In this document: positions 7,621 through 15,752 of the stretch, one piece after another | Numbering within the stretch: position 1 is the stretch's first letter | Layout of the letters: every line of letters begins with the position of its first letter | NCBI RefSeq assembly: GCF_001662075.1 | Contig: NZ_LYPL01000002.1 | Span: 186,001 to 250,000 of the forward strand | Source of the DNA: Rhizobium bangladeshense | Lineage (GTDB): Bacteria > Pseudomonadota > Alphaproteobacteria > Rhizobiales > Rhizobiaceae | Direction: 5' to 3' | Length of the DNA: 64,000 nt | The notes under the pieces: generated by a model | The model's input: the letters and a program-made list of their open reading frames with translations, nothing else | Database searches by the model: none | What the model was told of the DNA's origin: nothing | Program-made: the position numbers and the translations under genes

Positions 7621-8403
7621 ATGATGTCGAAGACGCATGGAAAGTTCATCTGGTGCGAGCTGATGACCCCCGACACGTCAGCCGCCGCGAATTTTTACAG
7701 TTCCGTCGTCGGTTGGACCACCTCCGAGATGAAGGTGGAGGGCATGCCGACCTATACGATCTTCGAGGCGAACGGCATCGGCGTTGCCGGCCTGATGGAG
7801 TTTCCGGCCGAACTCGAAGGCACGGGCATTCCGCCGAACTGGACAGGTTATGTCGGCGTCGACGATGTCGATCAGTCGGCAAAGGATTTCGCGGCCAATG
7901 GCGGCACGGTGCGCCGTCCGCCGCAAGACATCCCGAGCGTTGGCCGCTTCGCCGTCGTCGCCGATCCGCATGGCGCGGTGCTCTGCATCATGACGCCGGC
8001 GCCGATGGATAAATCCCCGCCAGAACTGGCCTTCGACGCGCCCGGCAATATCGGCTGGCGCGAACTCTATGCCGGCAATGGCGAAGAGGCGCTGGCCTTC
8101 TATTCCAAACAGTTCGGCTGGACGAAGGACAGCGAAATGGACATGGGCCCCATGGGCGTCTACTACATCTTCGCCCATGACGGTCGGCAGACCGGCGGCA
8201 TGATGACCAAGCCCGACAACATGCCGATGACCTTCTGGTGCTACTATTTCATCGTGCCCACCCTCGATGCCGCGATCGAACGCGTCACCTCGGGCGGCGG
8301 CAAGGTCGTCAACGGACCGATGGAAGTCCCCGGCGGCAGCTGGATCATCCAGGCCACCGACCCGCAGGGCGCTTTCTTCTGCTTGGTGGCGCCGAAGCGG
8401 TAG
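7621..8403 (+). CDS. VOC-family protein with two glyoxalase-like domains
   Basis: 260 residues containing two vicinal-oxygen-chelate repeats: residues about 5-125 (HGKFIWCELMTPDTSAAANFYSSVVGW ... DPHGAVLCIM) and about 135-258 (NIGWRELYAGNGEEALAFYSKQFGW ... DPQGAFFCLVAP). This is the arrangement of Cfp30B-like proteins. VOC proteins bind a divalent metal and handle glyoxal-type, quinone or antibiotic ligands; the substrate is not predictable here. It is the last gene of the MarR-linked cluster, 47 bp after the DUF1579 gene. ATG ATG at 7621/7624 follows AGGGAGAGA. Confidence 0.88.
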   Translation: MMSKTHGKFIWCELMTPDTSAAANFYSSVVGWTTSEMKVEGMPTYTIFEANGIGVAGLMEFPAELEGTGIPPNWTGYVGVDDVDQSAKDFAANGGTVRRPPQDIPSVGRFAVVADPHGAVLCIMTPAPMDKSPPELAFDAPGNIGWRELYAGNGEEALAFYSKQFGWTKDSEMDMGPMGVYYIFAHDGRQTGGMMTKPDNMPMTFWCYYFIVPTLDAAIERVTSGGGKVVNGPMEVPGGSWIIQATDPQGAFFCLVAPKR

Positions 8404-8426
8404 GCGGTTTGGCGGGCGGCAGGCTC

Positions 8427-8605
8427 TCATCCGGCTGCCGCCACCTTCTCCCCGTTTTGACGGGGAGAATGGGATATGCCTTAAGCTCTCCGTTTCACGC
8501 CACCTCTCTTATGGCACGTCCCCTCTCCCCGTCAGAACGGGGGTCCGCAGGACGGGTCGAGACAAGTGGCTCGACCCCGGCAAGGCTAGGGTGAGGGGCT
8601 GCGCC
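8427..8605. repeat. RIME-like mosaic repeat
   Basis: The stretch carries CTTCTCCCCG-TTTTGA-CGGGGAGAA (about 8442-8468) and CCCTCTCCCCG-TCAGAA-CGGGGG (about 8521-8545), then GGCTAGGGTGAGGGGC. It is an extended rhizobial mosaic between two convergent genes and contains no credible ORF. Confidence 0.8.
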
Positions 8606-8639
8606 TGAAACGTTGAGGGCAGCACGCCGCCGCCATCCA

Positions 8640-10160
8640 TCACCCCGCCACCGAAGCAAAGAACCCTTCCGGGCTCTCCACTTCCACCAGCCGCTTCTTC
8701 TCGATCAGCCAGAAGCGGTTGCCCACCGCCCGCACGAAACTGCGGTCGTGCGATACCAGCAGGCAGCTCGCCTCATGCCCCATCAGCTCGCTTTCGAGCG
8801 CTTCCTGTCCCTCGATGTCGAGGTGATTGGTGGGCTCGTCTAGCAGATAGAAGTTCGGTTCCGTCAACCGCAGCACCAACATGCCGAGCCGTGCCTTCTG
8901 GCCGCCGGAGAGCTGGCCGATCGGTTTTGTCTGCATGTCGATCGTCATGCCGGCGCCGGCCAGCAGGGCGCGCGCCCTGTGGTCGCCGACATCGAAACGG
9001 CGGATGATCGTGCCGATCGGTGTATCGCCGTCGGCAAGATCGGCGAGCGCCTGGTCGCCATAGCCGAGAACCAGCGACGGCGTCGCCTTGATCCCGCTTG
9101 GCGCCGTTTCCGGCCGTTCGATCGCCTGTCTCAGCATCGAGACCAGCCGCGACTTGCCGGCGCCGTTGAGGCCGAGGAGCACGATGCGGTCCTCCTGGCA
9201 GATGAATTGCCGGCCGGTCCTGAAGAGCAGCGTTCCATCCGGCGTCGTCACCGCCGCATCCTCAAGTGTCACCAGCACCTTGGCGTGCGTGCCGCGGTTG
9301 GTAAGCCGGATCGCGCCGGCCGAGCGTTCGAGATGCGACGGTTTTGCCGCATCCTCCAGCTTCTCCGCCCGCTGTTTCAGCTGCTTCGTCTTGACGACGA
9401 GCAGATCGCTGCCGGAATTGATGCCGATATTGTTGAGCTTGGCCGCCTGCTTGCGCAACTGCTCCGCCGTCCTCATGTCGCGCTCGTAGCGCCGCGCCTC
9501 GGCGGCGTCGGCCTCGTCGAGGGCGGCGCGCGCCCTGGAATAGGGGAGGGCAAAGACCGGCGATTGTTCCGGCCGCAGGAACAGCGTCCGGTTGGTCGTT
9601 GCATCGAGGAAGGCGCGGTCATGGCTGGAGAGGATCACCGGCACGTCGCGCGCCAGCGCATTCAGCCAGCTTTCCAGCTGCGCGATCTTTTCGAGATCGA
9701 GATGGTTGGTCGGCTCGTCGAGCAGAAGCACGTCCGGTTCGCTCACCCAGGCGCGGGCCAGCATGGCAAGCCGCTGCCAGCCGCCGCTCAACTGCTGTAG
9801 CGGCCGCCGGCGCATGGCCTCCGGCACCTCGAGCGATTCCAGCGCGACGTCGACGCGCCAGCTCTCGTTTTCGGCCAGATCGGCCGGCAAAGCCTGCAGG
9901 ACCGCATCGCAAAACGTCGTGTCGAAAAGAGTGGCGGGCACATTCTGGGCGACATGGCCGATGGTCAGCCCGCGGGCCCTGGTGATTTCGCCCTCGCTCG
10001 GTTCGAGCGCGCCGGTGATACAGGCAAGCAGGGTGGACTTCCCGCGCCCGTTGGCAGCGACGAGGCCGATGCGGTCGCCGGCATTGACGACAAGGTTGAG
10101 CTTGGAAAACAACGGGTTGCCCAGCGTCACGCCGAGATTGCGGATAGCGATGAGTGTCAT
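8640..10160 (-). CDS. ABC-F family ATPase
   Basis: 506 residues with two ABC domains and no membrane segments, the ABC-F layout. Domain 1: Walker A AANGRGKSTLL, signature LSGGWQ, Walker B VLLLDEPTNHLDL. A linker near residues 225-285 is rich in Lys/Arg/Leu (RRYERDMRTAEQLRKQAAKLN). Domain 2: GLNGAGKSRLV, LSGGQKARLGM, FYLLDEPTNHLDI. ABC-F proteins act on the ribosomal E site as translation factors or antibiotic-resistance factors. An AGAGA site precedes ATG and is part of a possible attenuator. It lies downstream of a second ABC-F gene with a 471-bp gap. Confidence 0.9.
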   Translation of the reverse strand: MTLIAIRNLGVTLGNPLFSKLNLVVNAGDRIGLVAANGRGKSTLLACITGALEPSEGEITRARGLTIGHVAQNVPATLFDTTFCDAVLQALPADLAENESWRVDVALESLEVPEAMRRRPLQQLSGGWQRLAMLARAWVSEPDVLLLDEPTNHLDLEKIAQLESWLNALARDVPVILSSHDRAFLDATTNRTLFLRPEQSPVFALPYSRARAALDEADAAEARRYERDMRTAEQLRKQAAKLNNIGINSGSDLLVVKTKQLKQRAEKLEDAAKPSHLERSAGAIRLTNRGTHAKVLVTLEDAAVTTPDGTLLFRTGRQFICQEDRIVLLGLNGAGKSRLVSMLRQAIERPETAPSGIKATPSLVLGYGDQALADLADGDTPIGTIIRRFDVGDHRARALLAGAGMTIDMQTKPIGQLSGGQKARLGMLVLRLTEPNFYLLDEPTNHLDIEGQEALESELMGHEASCLLVSHDRSFVRAVGNRFWLIEKKRLVEVESPEGFFASVAG

Positions 10161-10164
10161 GATC

Positions 10165-10354
10165 GTTCTCTGGTCTTGACCGGGAGCGGGGCATCCGGGG
10201 CATCAGCCATCACGGAATTGCGCCTTTCACCGCCCGGGACGTTACAGAAATGCGCGCGCAGCTTGGGATACGGCGCCGCATTGGCCACGAGGGCAGACCA
10301 GGAAGAGATGTCGGGAACGGTCTCTGGTCAGCCCTGCAAACGCATTTGCAGGGC
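10165..10354 (-). promoter_or_regulatory. candidate translation attenuator for the ABC-F gene
   Basis: Read on the minus strand, four segments can pair alternatively. Segment 1 is plus 10345-10354 and segment 2 is plus 10331-10340 extended to 10321; 1 and 2 form a perfect ten-pair hairpin with a four-base loop. Segment 3 is plus 10291-10301 and pairs with plus 10324-10334 at 10 of 11 positions. Segment 4 is plus 10167-10175, an exact nine-base copy of part of segment 2 (10321-10329), and it contains the ribosome-binding site of the ABC-F gene. A ribosome stalled in the leader would block segment 1, favour 2:3 and free segment 4. Confidence 0.6.
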
Positions 10355-10399
10355 GTCGACGGGACCACGCTGGCGATGATGCCGGAAATAATGCTGCAT
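10328..10399 (-). CDS. leader peptide upstream of ABC-F gene
   Basis: A 23-codon ORF starting at ATG 10399 and ending TGA at 10328. Its Shine-Dalgarno AAAGGAGGA (plus 10407-10415) is close to perfect with an eight-base spacer, better than that of any neighbour. The peptide begins MQHYFRHHRQRG and ends RLQG; residues 9-11 form an Arg-x-Arg motif, the kind at which ribosomes arrest in the presence of macrolides. The last third is encoded by the hairpin at 10331-10354. Such a strong translation start on a tiny ORF ahead of an ABC-F gene suggests a regulatory leader rather than a functional product; this is inference. Confidence 0.6.
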   Translation of the reverse strand: MQHYFRHHRQRGPVDALQMRLQG

Positions 10400-10631
10400 G
10401 GCGTGATCCTCCTTTCTCGAAAAGGTTGCAGGACGGAAATATCATTGCGGGCGAAAAGAGGCAAGGGAGGCGGCGCCAGAGGGATGCAGGAAGCAATGTT
10501 GCGGCGTGCTTGGAGGCTACGCCCCGTGGGCTTCACACCTCAGCATGGGGAGGTTGGAGGAGGCCGCGCTCTCATAGCCTGTTTGGGAATGATAGGTGCC
10601 GGTGGTGGAGGGCGCTGCTGCTCTCCTGCAA

Positions 10632-12224
10632 TCACCCACCCGCATCGCCGCACAATTCAAGCCGCCGCGTTATGCCGATGTTTTGCAGAAACATCTCGTC
10701 ATGGCTGACGACGATGAGCGCCCCGTCATAGGCGCTGAGACCGGCCTCGACCGCTGCTATCGAGTCGATGTCCAGATGGTTGGTCGGCTCGTCGAGGATC
10801 AGCAGCGGCGGCGGCGCGGCGCCGAGCGTGCAGGCAAGGCCGGCGCGCAGCAATTGGCCGCCGCTGAGCGTCGAAACCGTCTGCAATGCCGCATCGGCCC
10901 GGAACATGAAGCGGGCAAGCGCGGCCCGGCAGCTGTTTTCATCGGCTTGCGGATTGATCCGGCGGAAATTGTCACGAATCGAAGCCGACGGATCGAGCAG
11001 GCTGACCTTCTGGTCGAGCATCGCGAATCCGGTCATCACCGCGACCGCGCCGGCCCAGGCTTTCAGCTCGCCGGTGATCAGCGCGAGCAGCGTCGTCTTG
11101 CCCGAGCCGTTCGGCCCGGTGACGGCGATGCGTTCCGGCCCCGTCACGTCGAAGGAGAGATTGTCGATGACGGGATCGTCCGGCCGGTAACCTGCCGTCA
11201 CGCCGTCGATCTTCAGCACGATCTTGCTGGCCGGCAGCCCGGTCGCCGGCAAGCTCACCGACAGAGGCTGCAGGATCTCGATCTTCTCGCGCGCCGCCTT
11301 TGCCTCTTCAAAGGCCTGGGTGCGCCGTCGCTCGGCAAGACGCGCATTGTCGCCGCCCGTGGTTTCGCTTCGCTCCTTCATGCCGCCGAGCATGATGCGC
11401 GGAATGCCGCCCTTGGCGGCCATCTTCCGCCCGGCGCTGTCCCTGCGTGCCTGACGCTCCAAATTCGCCTGCGCCTTCCTGGCAACCTCCGCCATGCGCC
11501 TTTCGGCCTCGGCAAGATCATGTCGCGCGGCGGCAAGCTCGAGGGCCTTGCGCTCGTGGTAATGGCTCCAGTTGCCGCCGTAGCGCGTTGCACCGAGCGA
11601 GGTCAGTTCGACGATCTGGTCGACGCTTTCGAGCAATTCCCGGTCATGACTGACGATGACCGCGCCTGCCAGCCAGCTTGAAATCAGCGCGATCACCGCT
11701 GCGCGGCCTTCGCGGTCGAGATTGTTTGTGGGTTCGTCGAGCAGCAGGAAATCCGGCTCGCTGAAAACAAGCGCGGCAAGCGCGGCGCGTGTGCGCTGCC
11801 CGCCGGAAAGTGCGGCAAGCGGCGTCTGCGGCTCCGCGTCGAGCCCCGTCCGGTTGAGCGCGGCTGCGATCCGCGCCGGAAGCGTCCAGTCCGCCGAGGT
11901 CAGCTCGTCGGCCGTTGCCTCGCCGGCTTCGGCACGACGAAGAAGCTCGAGCGCCCCTGTCACGCCGAAGAGATTGGCGATGGTTTCATCGGCTGCGACC
12001 TGAACGCTTTGACGCAGCACCCCGAGGCTGCCGTTGACCGATATCGACCCGGAATTCGGCTGGATATCGCCGGAGACGAGTTTCAGCAGCGTCGTCTTGC
12101 CGACGCCGTTGCGTCCGACAAGACCGCTGCGCTCCCTGCCGAAACTGAGATCGAGATCGGAAAAAAGCGACCGCCCGTCAGGCGTGGCCCACGAAATTTG
12201 GGAGAGAGTGATGGATGCAGGCAT
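10632..12224 (-). CDS. ABC-F family ATPase (second paralogue)
   Basis: 530 residues with duplicated ABC domains: Walker A GRNGVGKTTLLKL and GPNGSGKTTLLAL, signatures LSGGQRTRAAL and LSGGQLLRAGL, Walker B FLLLDEPTNNLD and LLILDEPTNHLD. The linker around residues 235-310 is Arg/Lys-rich (ARHDLAEAERRMAEVARKAQANLERQARRD). No membrane domain. The start at 12224 (MPASITLSQISW) has GGGGAAG about nine bases upstream and matches the family N-terminus; a longer form from 12290 is less likely. Only distantly similar to the ABC-F gene that follows. Role: ribosome-associated translation factor, target unknown. Confidence 0.9.
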   Translation of the reverse strand: MPASITLSQISWATPDGRSLFSDLDLSFGRERSGLVGRNGVGKTTLLKLVSGDIQPNSGSISVNGSLGVLRQSVQVAADETIANLFGVTGALELLRRAEAGEATADELTSADWTLPARIAAALNRTGLDAEPQTPLAALSGGQRTRAALAALVFSEPDFLLLDEPTNNLDREGRAAVIALISSWLAGAVIVSHDRELLESVDQIVELTSLGATRYGGNWSHYHERKALELAAARHDLAEAERRMAEVARKAQANLERQARRDSAGRKMAAKGGIPRIMLGGMKERSETTGGDNARLAERRRTQAFEEAKAAREKIEILQPLSVSLPATGLPASKIVLKIDGVTAGYRPDDPVIDNLSFDVTGPERIAVTGPNGSGKTTLLALITGELKAWAGAVAVMTGFAMLDQKVSLLDPSASIRDNFRRINPQADENSCRAALARFMFRADAALQTVSTLSGGQLLRAGLACTLGAAPPPLLILDEPTNHLDIDSIAAVEAGLSAYDGALIVVSHDEMFLQNIGITRRLELCGDAGG

Positions 12225-12409
12225 GGATATGGACTTCCCCGTTGGCAAGGCGAACTGGCATTGCGATCGGGTTGAAATCCATTGCGGCACACATCCTGTT
12301 GAAATGATCGTTGGCGGGCAATTTAGGGAAGCAGGGCCGAAGGTTCAAGGCAAGGTGGCCAACTTGCCGCCCGGTTTCTCGGCTGGCTTCGTCCTAGATT
12401 AGCTTTCAC

Positions 12410-12545
12410 ACTACCCCTCTCCCCTAAAAAGACGGGGCGAGGGACATGCCATACAGGAGCGAAGTGAACGGGGAGAGCGAGCACGCCCTACGCCCTGCCT
12501 GCGCAGGAGCGAGGGGCGCGGTCAAGACTCTTGGCTCTGCGCGAC
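12410..12545. repeat. RIME-like mosaic repeat
   Basis: Contains CCCCTCTCCCC-TAAAAAGA-CGGGGCGAGGG and further GC-rich modules (GAACGGGGAGAGCGAGCACGCC, GGAGCGAGGGGCG). It occupies the space between the DUF853 gene end and the ABC-F gene promoter region, both on the minus strand. The remaining 12225-12409 is the ABC-F upstream region and shows a GGCAAG/CTTGCC inverted repeat but no clear promoter. Confidence 0.7.
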
Positions 12546-12553
12546 AGCCGAAC

Positions 12554-14113
12554 CTACCGCTTCAAGCTCCCCAGGATCCCACGCACCAGCGCCCGGCCGA
12601 CCTGGGTCGCCACCGTGCGGGCTACGCTTTTCATCGCCGCTTCCACCACCGTTTCGCGCTGGTAGCCGGACGACCTGCCGCGCGATTGGCCGCGGCCCTG
12701 GCGGTTGTCGTCATCGCCACCGAAGCCCGGCAGCGTCCAGCCGGAGGTCGTGCCCGGCTGCTCTGCCGCTTCCTCCTGCGCCCGCTTGGCGGCGTCGGCT
12801 TCCGCCGCCTTCCTGGCGCGCGCCGTCAGCATCTCGAAGGCGGATTCGCGGTCGACGTCCTCGTCATAGACGCCGAGGACCGGGCTCTTGTCCATCACCT
12901 GCTGCCGCTCGCCGTCGGTCAGCGGGCCGACGCGGCCGGAGGGCGGGCGGATCAGCGTGCGCTCGACGATCGATGGCGCGCCCTTGGCCTCCAGCGTCGA
13001 GACCAGCGCCTCGCCGGTGCCGAGATTGGTGATGACGGTGGCGCAGTCGAAGGCCGGGTTGGGGCGGAAGGTTTCGGCTGCCGTCTTCACCGCCTTCTGC
13101 TCGCGCGGGGAATAGGCGCGCAACGCGTGCTGGGCGCGGTTGCCGAGCTGGGCGAGCACCGTTTCCGGCACGTCGAGCGGGTTCTGCGTCACGAAATAGA
13201 CGCCGACACCCTTGGAGCGGATTAGCCGCACCACCTGCTCGACGCGTTCGACCAGCACTTTCGGCGCGTCGTTGAAGAGCAGATGCGCCTCGTCGAAGAA
13301 GAAGACCAGCTTCGGCTTGTCGGGGTCGCCGACTTCCGGCAGTTCCTCGAACAGCTCCGACAGAAGCCAGAGCAGGAAGGTGGCGTAAAGGCGCGGGTTC
13401 ATCATCAGCTTGTCGGCGGCAAGCACCGAGATCTGGCCATAGCCGCTATTGCTGGTGCGCATGATGTCGGTGATCTTCAGCGCCGGTTCGCCGAAGAAAT
13501 GCTCCGCACCCTGCTGTTCGAGAACGAGCAGCGCCCGCTGGATCGAGCCGACCGAGGCCTTGGAGATCAGCCCGTACTGGTTGGAAAGCGCGCTGGCATT
13601 CTCGCCTATATAGTTGAGCAGCGAGGTGAAATCCTTGAGGTCGAGCAGCGGCAACCCGGCCTCGTCGGCAATCTTGAAGGCGATGTTGATGACGCCTTCC
13701 TGCGGTTCGGAGGCGTCCATCAGCCGGGCGAGCAGCAGCGGCCCCATCTCGGCGACGGTGGTGCGCACCCTGTGGCCCTTCTGGCCGAACAGATCCCAGA
13801 AGATCACGGGAAACAGGTCGAATTCATAATCGGCAAAGCCGATCTGCTCGGCCCGTTTGGTGAGGAAATCCTTGGGCTCGCCCCTGGCGGCGATGCCGGA
13901 AAGATCGCCCTTGATGTCGGCCGCAAACACCGGTACGCCGGCCCGCGAAAAACCTTCGGCCAGCACCTGCAGCGTCACCGTCTTGCCGGTGCCGGTGGCG
14001 CCGGTGACGAGGCCGTGGCGGTTGCCGAATTTCAGGTCGAGATATTCCGGCTTGTTGATGCTGTCGTCGGGATTGCGGCTCGCGCCGATGAAAATCTTGC
14101 CGTCCTCGATCAT
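12554..14113 (-). CDS. DUF853 / HerA-like helicase-domain ATPase
   Basis: 519 residues from [26 protein letters not shown]-loop [18 protein letters not shown] (about residues 38-55), Walker B-like [13 protein letters not shown] and a later [26 protein letters not shown] sensor region mark the HerA/FtsK-like fold of the YjgR/DUF853 family. The C-terminal 80 residues are charged and end with a helix [26 protein letters not shown]. The cellular role is not established. The start at 14113 has AAGGGAG eight bases upstream; the first Met at 14143 lacks a site. The long antisense frame at 13283-14290 is a shadow of this gene. Confidence 0.88.
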   Translation of the reverse strand: MIEDGKIFIGASRNPDDSINKPEYLDLKFGNRHGLVTGATGTGKTVTLQVLAEGFSRAGVPVFAADIKGDLSGIAARGEPKDFLTKRAEQIGFADYEFDLFPVIFWDLFGQKGHRVRTTVAEMGPLLLARLMDASEPQEGVINIAFKIADEAGLPLLDLKDFTSLLNYIGENASALSNQYGLISKASVGSIQRALLVLEQQGAEHFFGEPALKITDIMRTSNSGYGQISVLAADKLMMNPRLYATFLLWLLSELFEELPEVGDPDKPKLVFFFDEAHLLFNDAPKVLVERVEQVVRLIRSKGVGVYFVTQNPLDVPETVLAQLGNRAQHALRAYSPREQKAVKTAAETFRPNPAFDCATVITNLGTGEALVSTLEAKGAPSIVERTLIRPPSGRVGPLTDGERQQVMDKSPVLGVYDEDVDRESAFEMLTARARKAAEADAAKRAQEEAAEQPGTTSGWTLPGFGGDDDNRQGRGQSRGRSSGYQRETVVEAAMKSVARTVATQVGRALVRGILGSLKR

Positions 14114-14292
14114 CCGCTGCTCTCCCTTCGGCGCCCCCGCCATTTGTTGAGAAGGCTTGGGCTTGCGCCGCCTTCATCGAACCATCGGTTCCCTGTTATA
14201 AGCAGGCGGAAGGATGCGGACAACTGTTTGCATGGAAAGCAAAACCGCCGTTTGAAAGCGCAGCTTGAGTTGCGATCGAACTTCGAATAACG

Positions 14293-14308
14293 TTGACGTT
14301 AACGTCAA
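14293..14308. promoter_or_regulatory. perfect 16-bp palindrome, candidate operator
   Basis: TTGACGTTAACGTCAA reads identically on both strands and lies 17 bp before the ATG of the next gene. Its first six bases TTGACG could also serve as a -35 box. MerR-type regulators of acyl-CoA degradation bind similar ACGT-rich palindromes; the actual regulator here is unknown. Confidence 0.6.
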
Positions 14309-14325
14309 AATAACTGGAGGCTAAC

Positions 14326-14718
14326 ATGAATGAAATTGTAACCCAGATCGCCGATCGCGTGGGTATTGCGCCGGATCTGGCCGAAAAGGCGCTCGGCATG
14401 ATGCTCGGCTTCCTGCAGCGCGAGGCTGCCGACGGCCCTGTCGCGCGGATGATCGAAGCGATCCCCGGCGGCGCTGATCTCGTCGCCCAGTTCAACGGCG
14501 CCGGTGCCAGCGGTGGCGGCCTGCTTGGCGGGCTGATGAGCTCGCTCGGCGGCGGCGGCATCATGGGCCTCGGCCAGCAGCTGATGAGCGAGGGCCTCGG
14601 CATGGGCGAGATCACTTCCCTCGCCAAGGAAACCATCGCCATCGCCAAGCAATATGCCGGCGAAGAGGTCGTCGACGAGGTCGTCGCCTCCGTCCCCGGC
14701 CTCAGCCAGTTCGTCTGA
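14326..14718 (+). CDS. small Gly-rich protein, DUF2267/DUF937-like
   Basis: 130 residues: a helical N-terminal half (MNEIVTQIADRVGIAPDLAEKALGMMLGFLQREA), a Gly/Ser-rich centre (GAGASGGGLLGGLMSSLGGGGIMGLG) and a helical C-terminus (SLAKETIAIAKQYAGEEVVDEVVASVPGLSQFV). The helical repeats resemble DUF2267 or DUF937 proteins, whose role is unknown. No signal peptide. CTGGAGG lies six bases before ATG. A perfect palindrome just upstream (14293-14308) indicates tight transcriptional control. Divergent from the DUF853 ATPase. Confidence 0.75.
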   Translation: MNEIVTQIADRVGIAPDLAEKALGMMLGFLQREAADGPVARMIEAIPGGADLVAQFNGAGASGGGLLGGLMSSLGGGGIMGLGQQLMSEGLGMGEITSLAKETIAIAKQYAGEEVVDEVVASVPGLSQFV

Positions 14719-14834
14719 GCGACGGCGGCCAGAAGAAGCCTTCGCGGTTTTGCCACGTGTTGGCTTCCGGTCACCCCTGCCATACAGCCTCTTCTGGCTA
14801 GTTAAGGATTTCCGCCGAAAGGAAGGAGAGCCGC

Positions 14835-15290
14835 ATGACTGTCTGGCGTCCGCCGCAGCAGATCAGGGTGAAGGTGATCGGCCTTGCCTGGAGGCAGGAT
14901 CGGCTGCTCGCCGCGGAAGTGGAGGATGACGGCGGCCGCATCAAGGGCATTCGCCCGCTCGGCGGCTCGATCGAATTCGGCGAGACGCGCGAACAGGCCC
15001 TGCAGCGCGAATTCCGGGAGGAACTCGAAACGGCGATCCGCATCGTCGGCCCCTGGCATCTTCTCGAAAACATCTTCGAGCATCATGGCGCGACCGGTCA
15101 CGAATATATCTTCGCCGCCGATATCGAACTCGCCGATGCATCGCTCTATGCGCGTGACGAAATCCGCTATGCCGAGCTCGACGAGACGGCGGCGACGGCG
15201 CGCTGGTTCGGCCGCGACATGGTGCGCGATGCCGGCATCGACCTCTATCCGACAGGGCTTGAGAAGGTGCTGTCACGCTGGCGCGATTGA
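14835..15290 (+). CDS. Nudix hydrolase
   Basis: 151 residues with a full Nudix box, GGSIEFGETREQALQREF followed by REELET (residues about 43-65), whose glutamates bind Mg2+. Nudix enzymes cleave nucleoside diphosphates linked to another moiety. The downstream HLLENIFEHHGATGHEYIFAADIEL strand pattern fits the small sanitising enzymes, but the substrate cannot be told. The start has GAAAGGAAGGAG upstream. It stands alone between a DUF2267/DUF937-like gene and a small secreted protein on the same strand. Confidence 0.92.
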   Translation: MTVWRPPQQIRVKVIGLAWRQDRLLAAEVEDDGGRIKGIRPLGGSIEFGETREQALQREFREELETAIRIVGPWHLLENIFEHHGATGHEYIFAADIELADASLYARDEIRYAELDETAATARWFGRDMVRDAGIDLYPTGLEKVLSRWRD

Positions 15291-15422
15291 GCCCGAGAAA
15301 ACGCCTTTACGCAGCCGATATTCTGCTCGCCAAACTTTGATCGCTCGTGCTCGTCCCATAGGGAACAACGAACGCAGAATCGCTGTTTCTGTCGCATCGC
15401 CGACACCAGAAGGAACAGCATC

Positions 15423-15740
15423 ATGCGCAGGTTTATTGCAGCAACGTCGATCGCTCTCCTCAGCCTCTCCGCCCCGGTCCTTGCCCAGACGAACATGGGC
15501 ATGGATGCCAGCGGCCGGATCGACGGCACGCCGCCGCTCGGCACGTCGCCGGGTGCCGAGACGCAGACCGGACTGGTCATCCCGCTCGATTCGATCGAAA
15601 CCGGCAGCATAGACGACGGCGCCCCGAGCGGCCGTGTCGACTGGGCGCGCTGCCCGCCGCCCAAGGCCCGCGGCGCGCTGGCCACCGAAGGCGGCAATAG
15701 CGGCGCCTCCGTCAGCCCCGCATGCCGTGAAGGTCGATAA
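15423..15740 (+). CDS. small secreted hypothetical protein
   Basis: 105 residues with a clear Sec signal, MRRFIAATSIALLSLSAPVLA cleaved before Gln22. The mature part is Gly/Ser/Pro-rich and probably unstructured (MGMDASGRIDGTPPLGTSPGAE), with two cysteines near the end (DWARCPPPK and SPACREGR) that could form a disulfide. AGAAGGAAC precedes ATG. It ends 12 bp before the convergent zwf stop. No known function. Confidence 0.75.
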   Translation: MRRFIAATSIALLSLSAPVLAQTNMGMDASGRIDGTPPLGTSPGAETQTGLVIPLDSIETGSIDDGAPSGRVDWARCPPPKARGALATEGGNSGASVSPACREGR

Positions 15741-15752
15741 TGGGGAAGGGCG

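Noticed and set aside
10596..11681. A 361-codon plus-strand frame
   Set aside because: Shadow of the 530-residue ABC-F gene on the minus strand; it has no domain and no Shine-Dalgarno sequence.
12224..12320. A 38-codon ORF overlapping the start of the first ABC-F gene, as a second leader peptide
   Set aside because: The ribosome-binding site is poor and no alternating hairpins surround it, unlike the leader at 10328-10399.
13283..14290. A 335-codon plus-strand open frame
   Set aside because: It lies antisense to the DUF853 ATPase, whose frame has P-loop and Walker B motifs; the plus frame is rich in Gly/Arg/Leu/Asp and has no ribosome-binding site.
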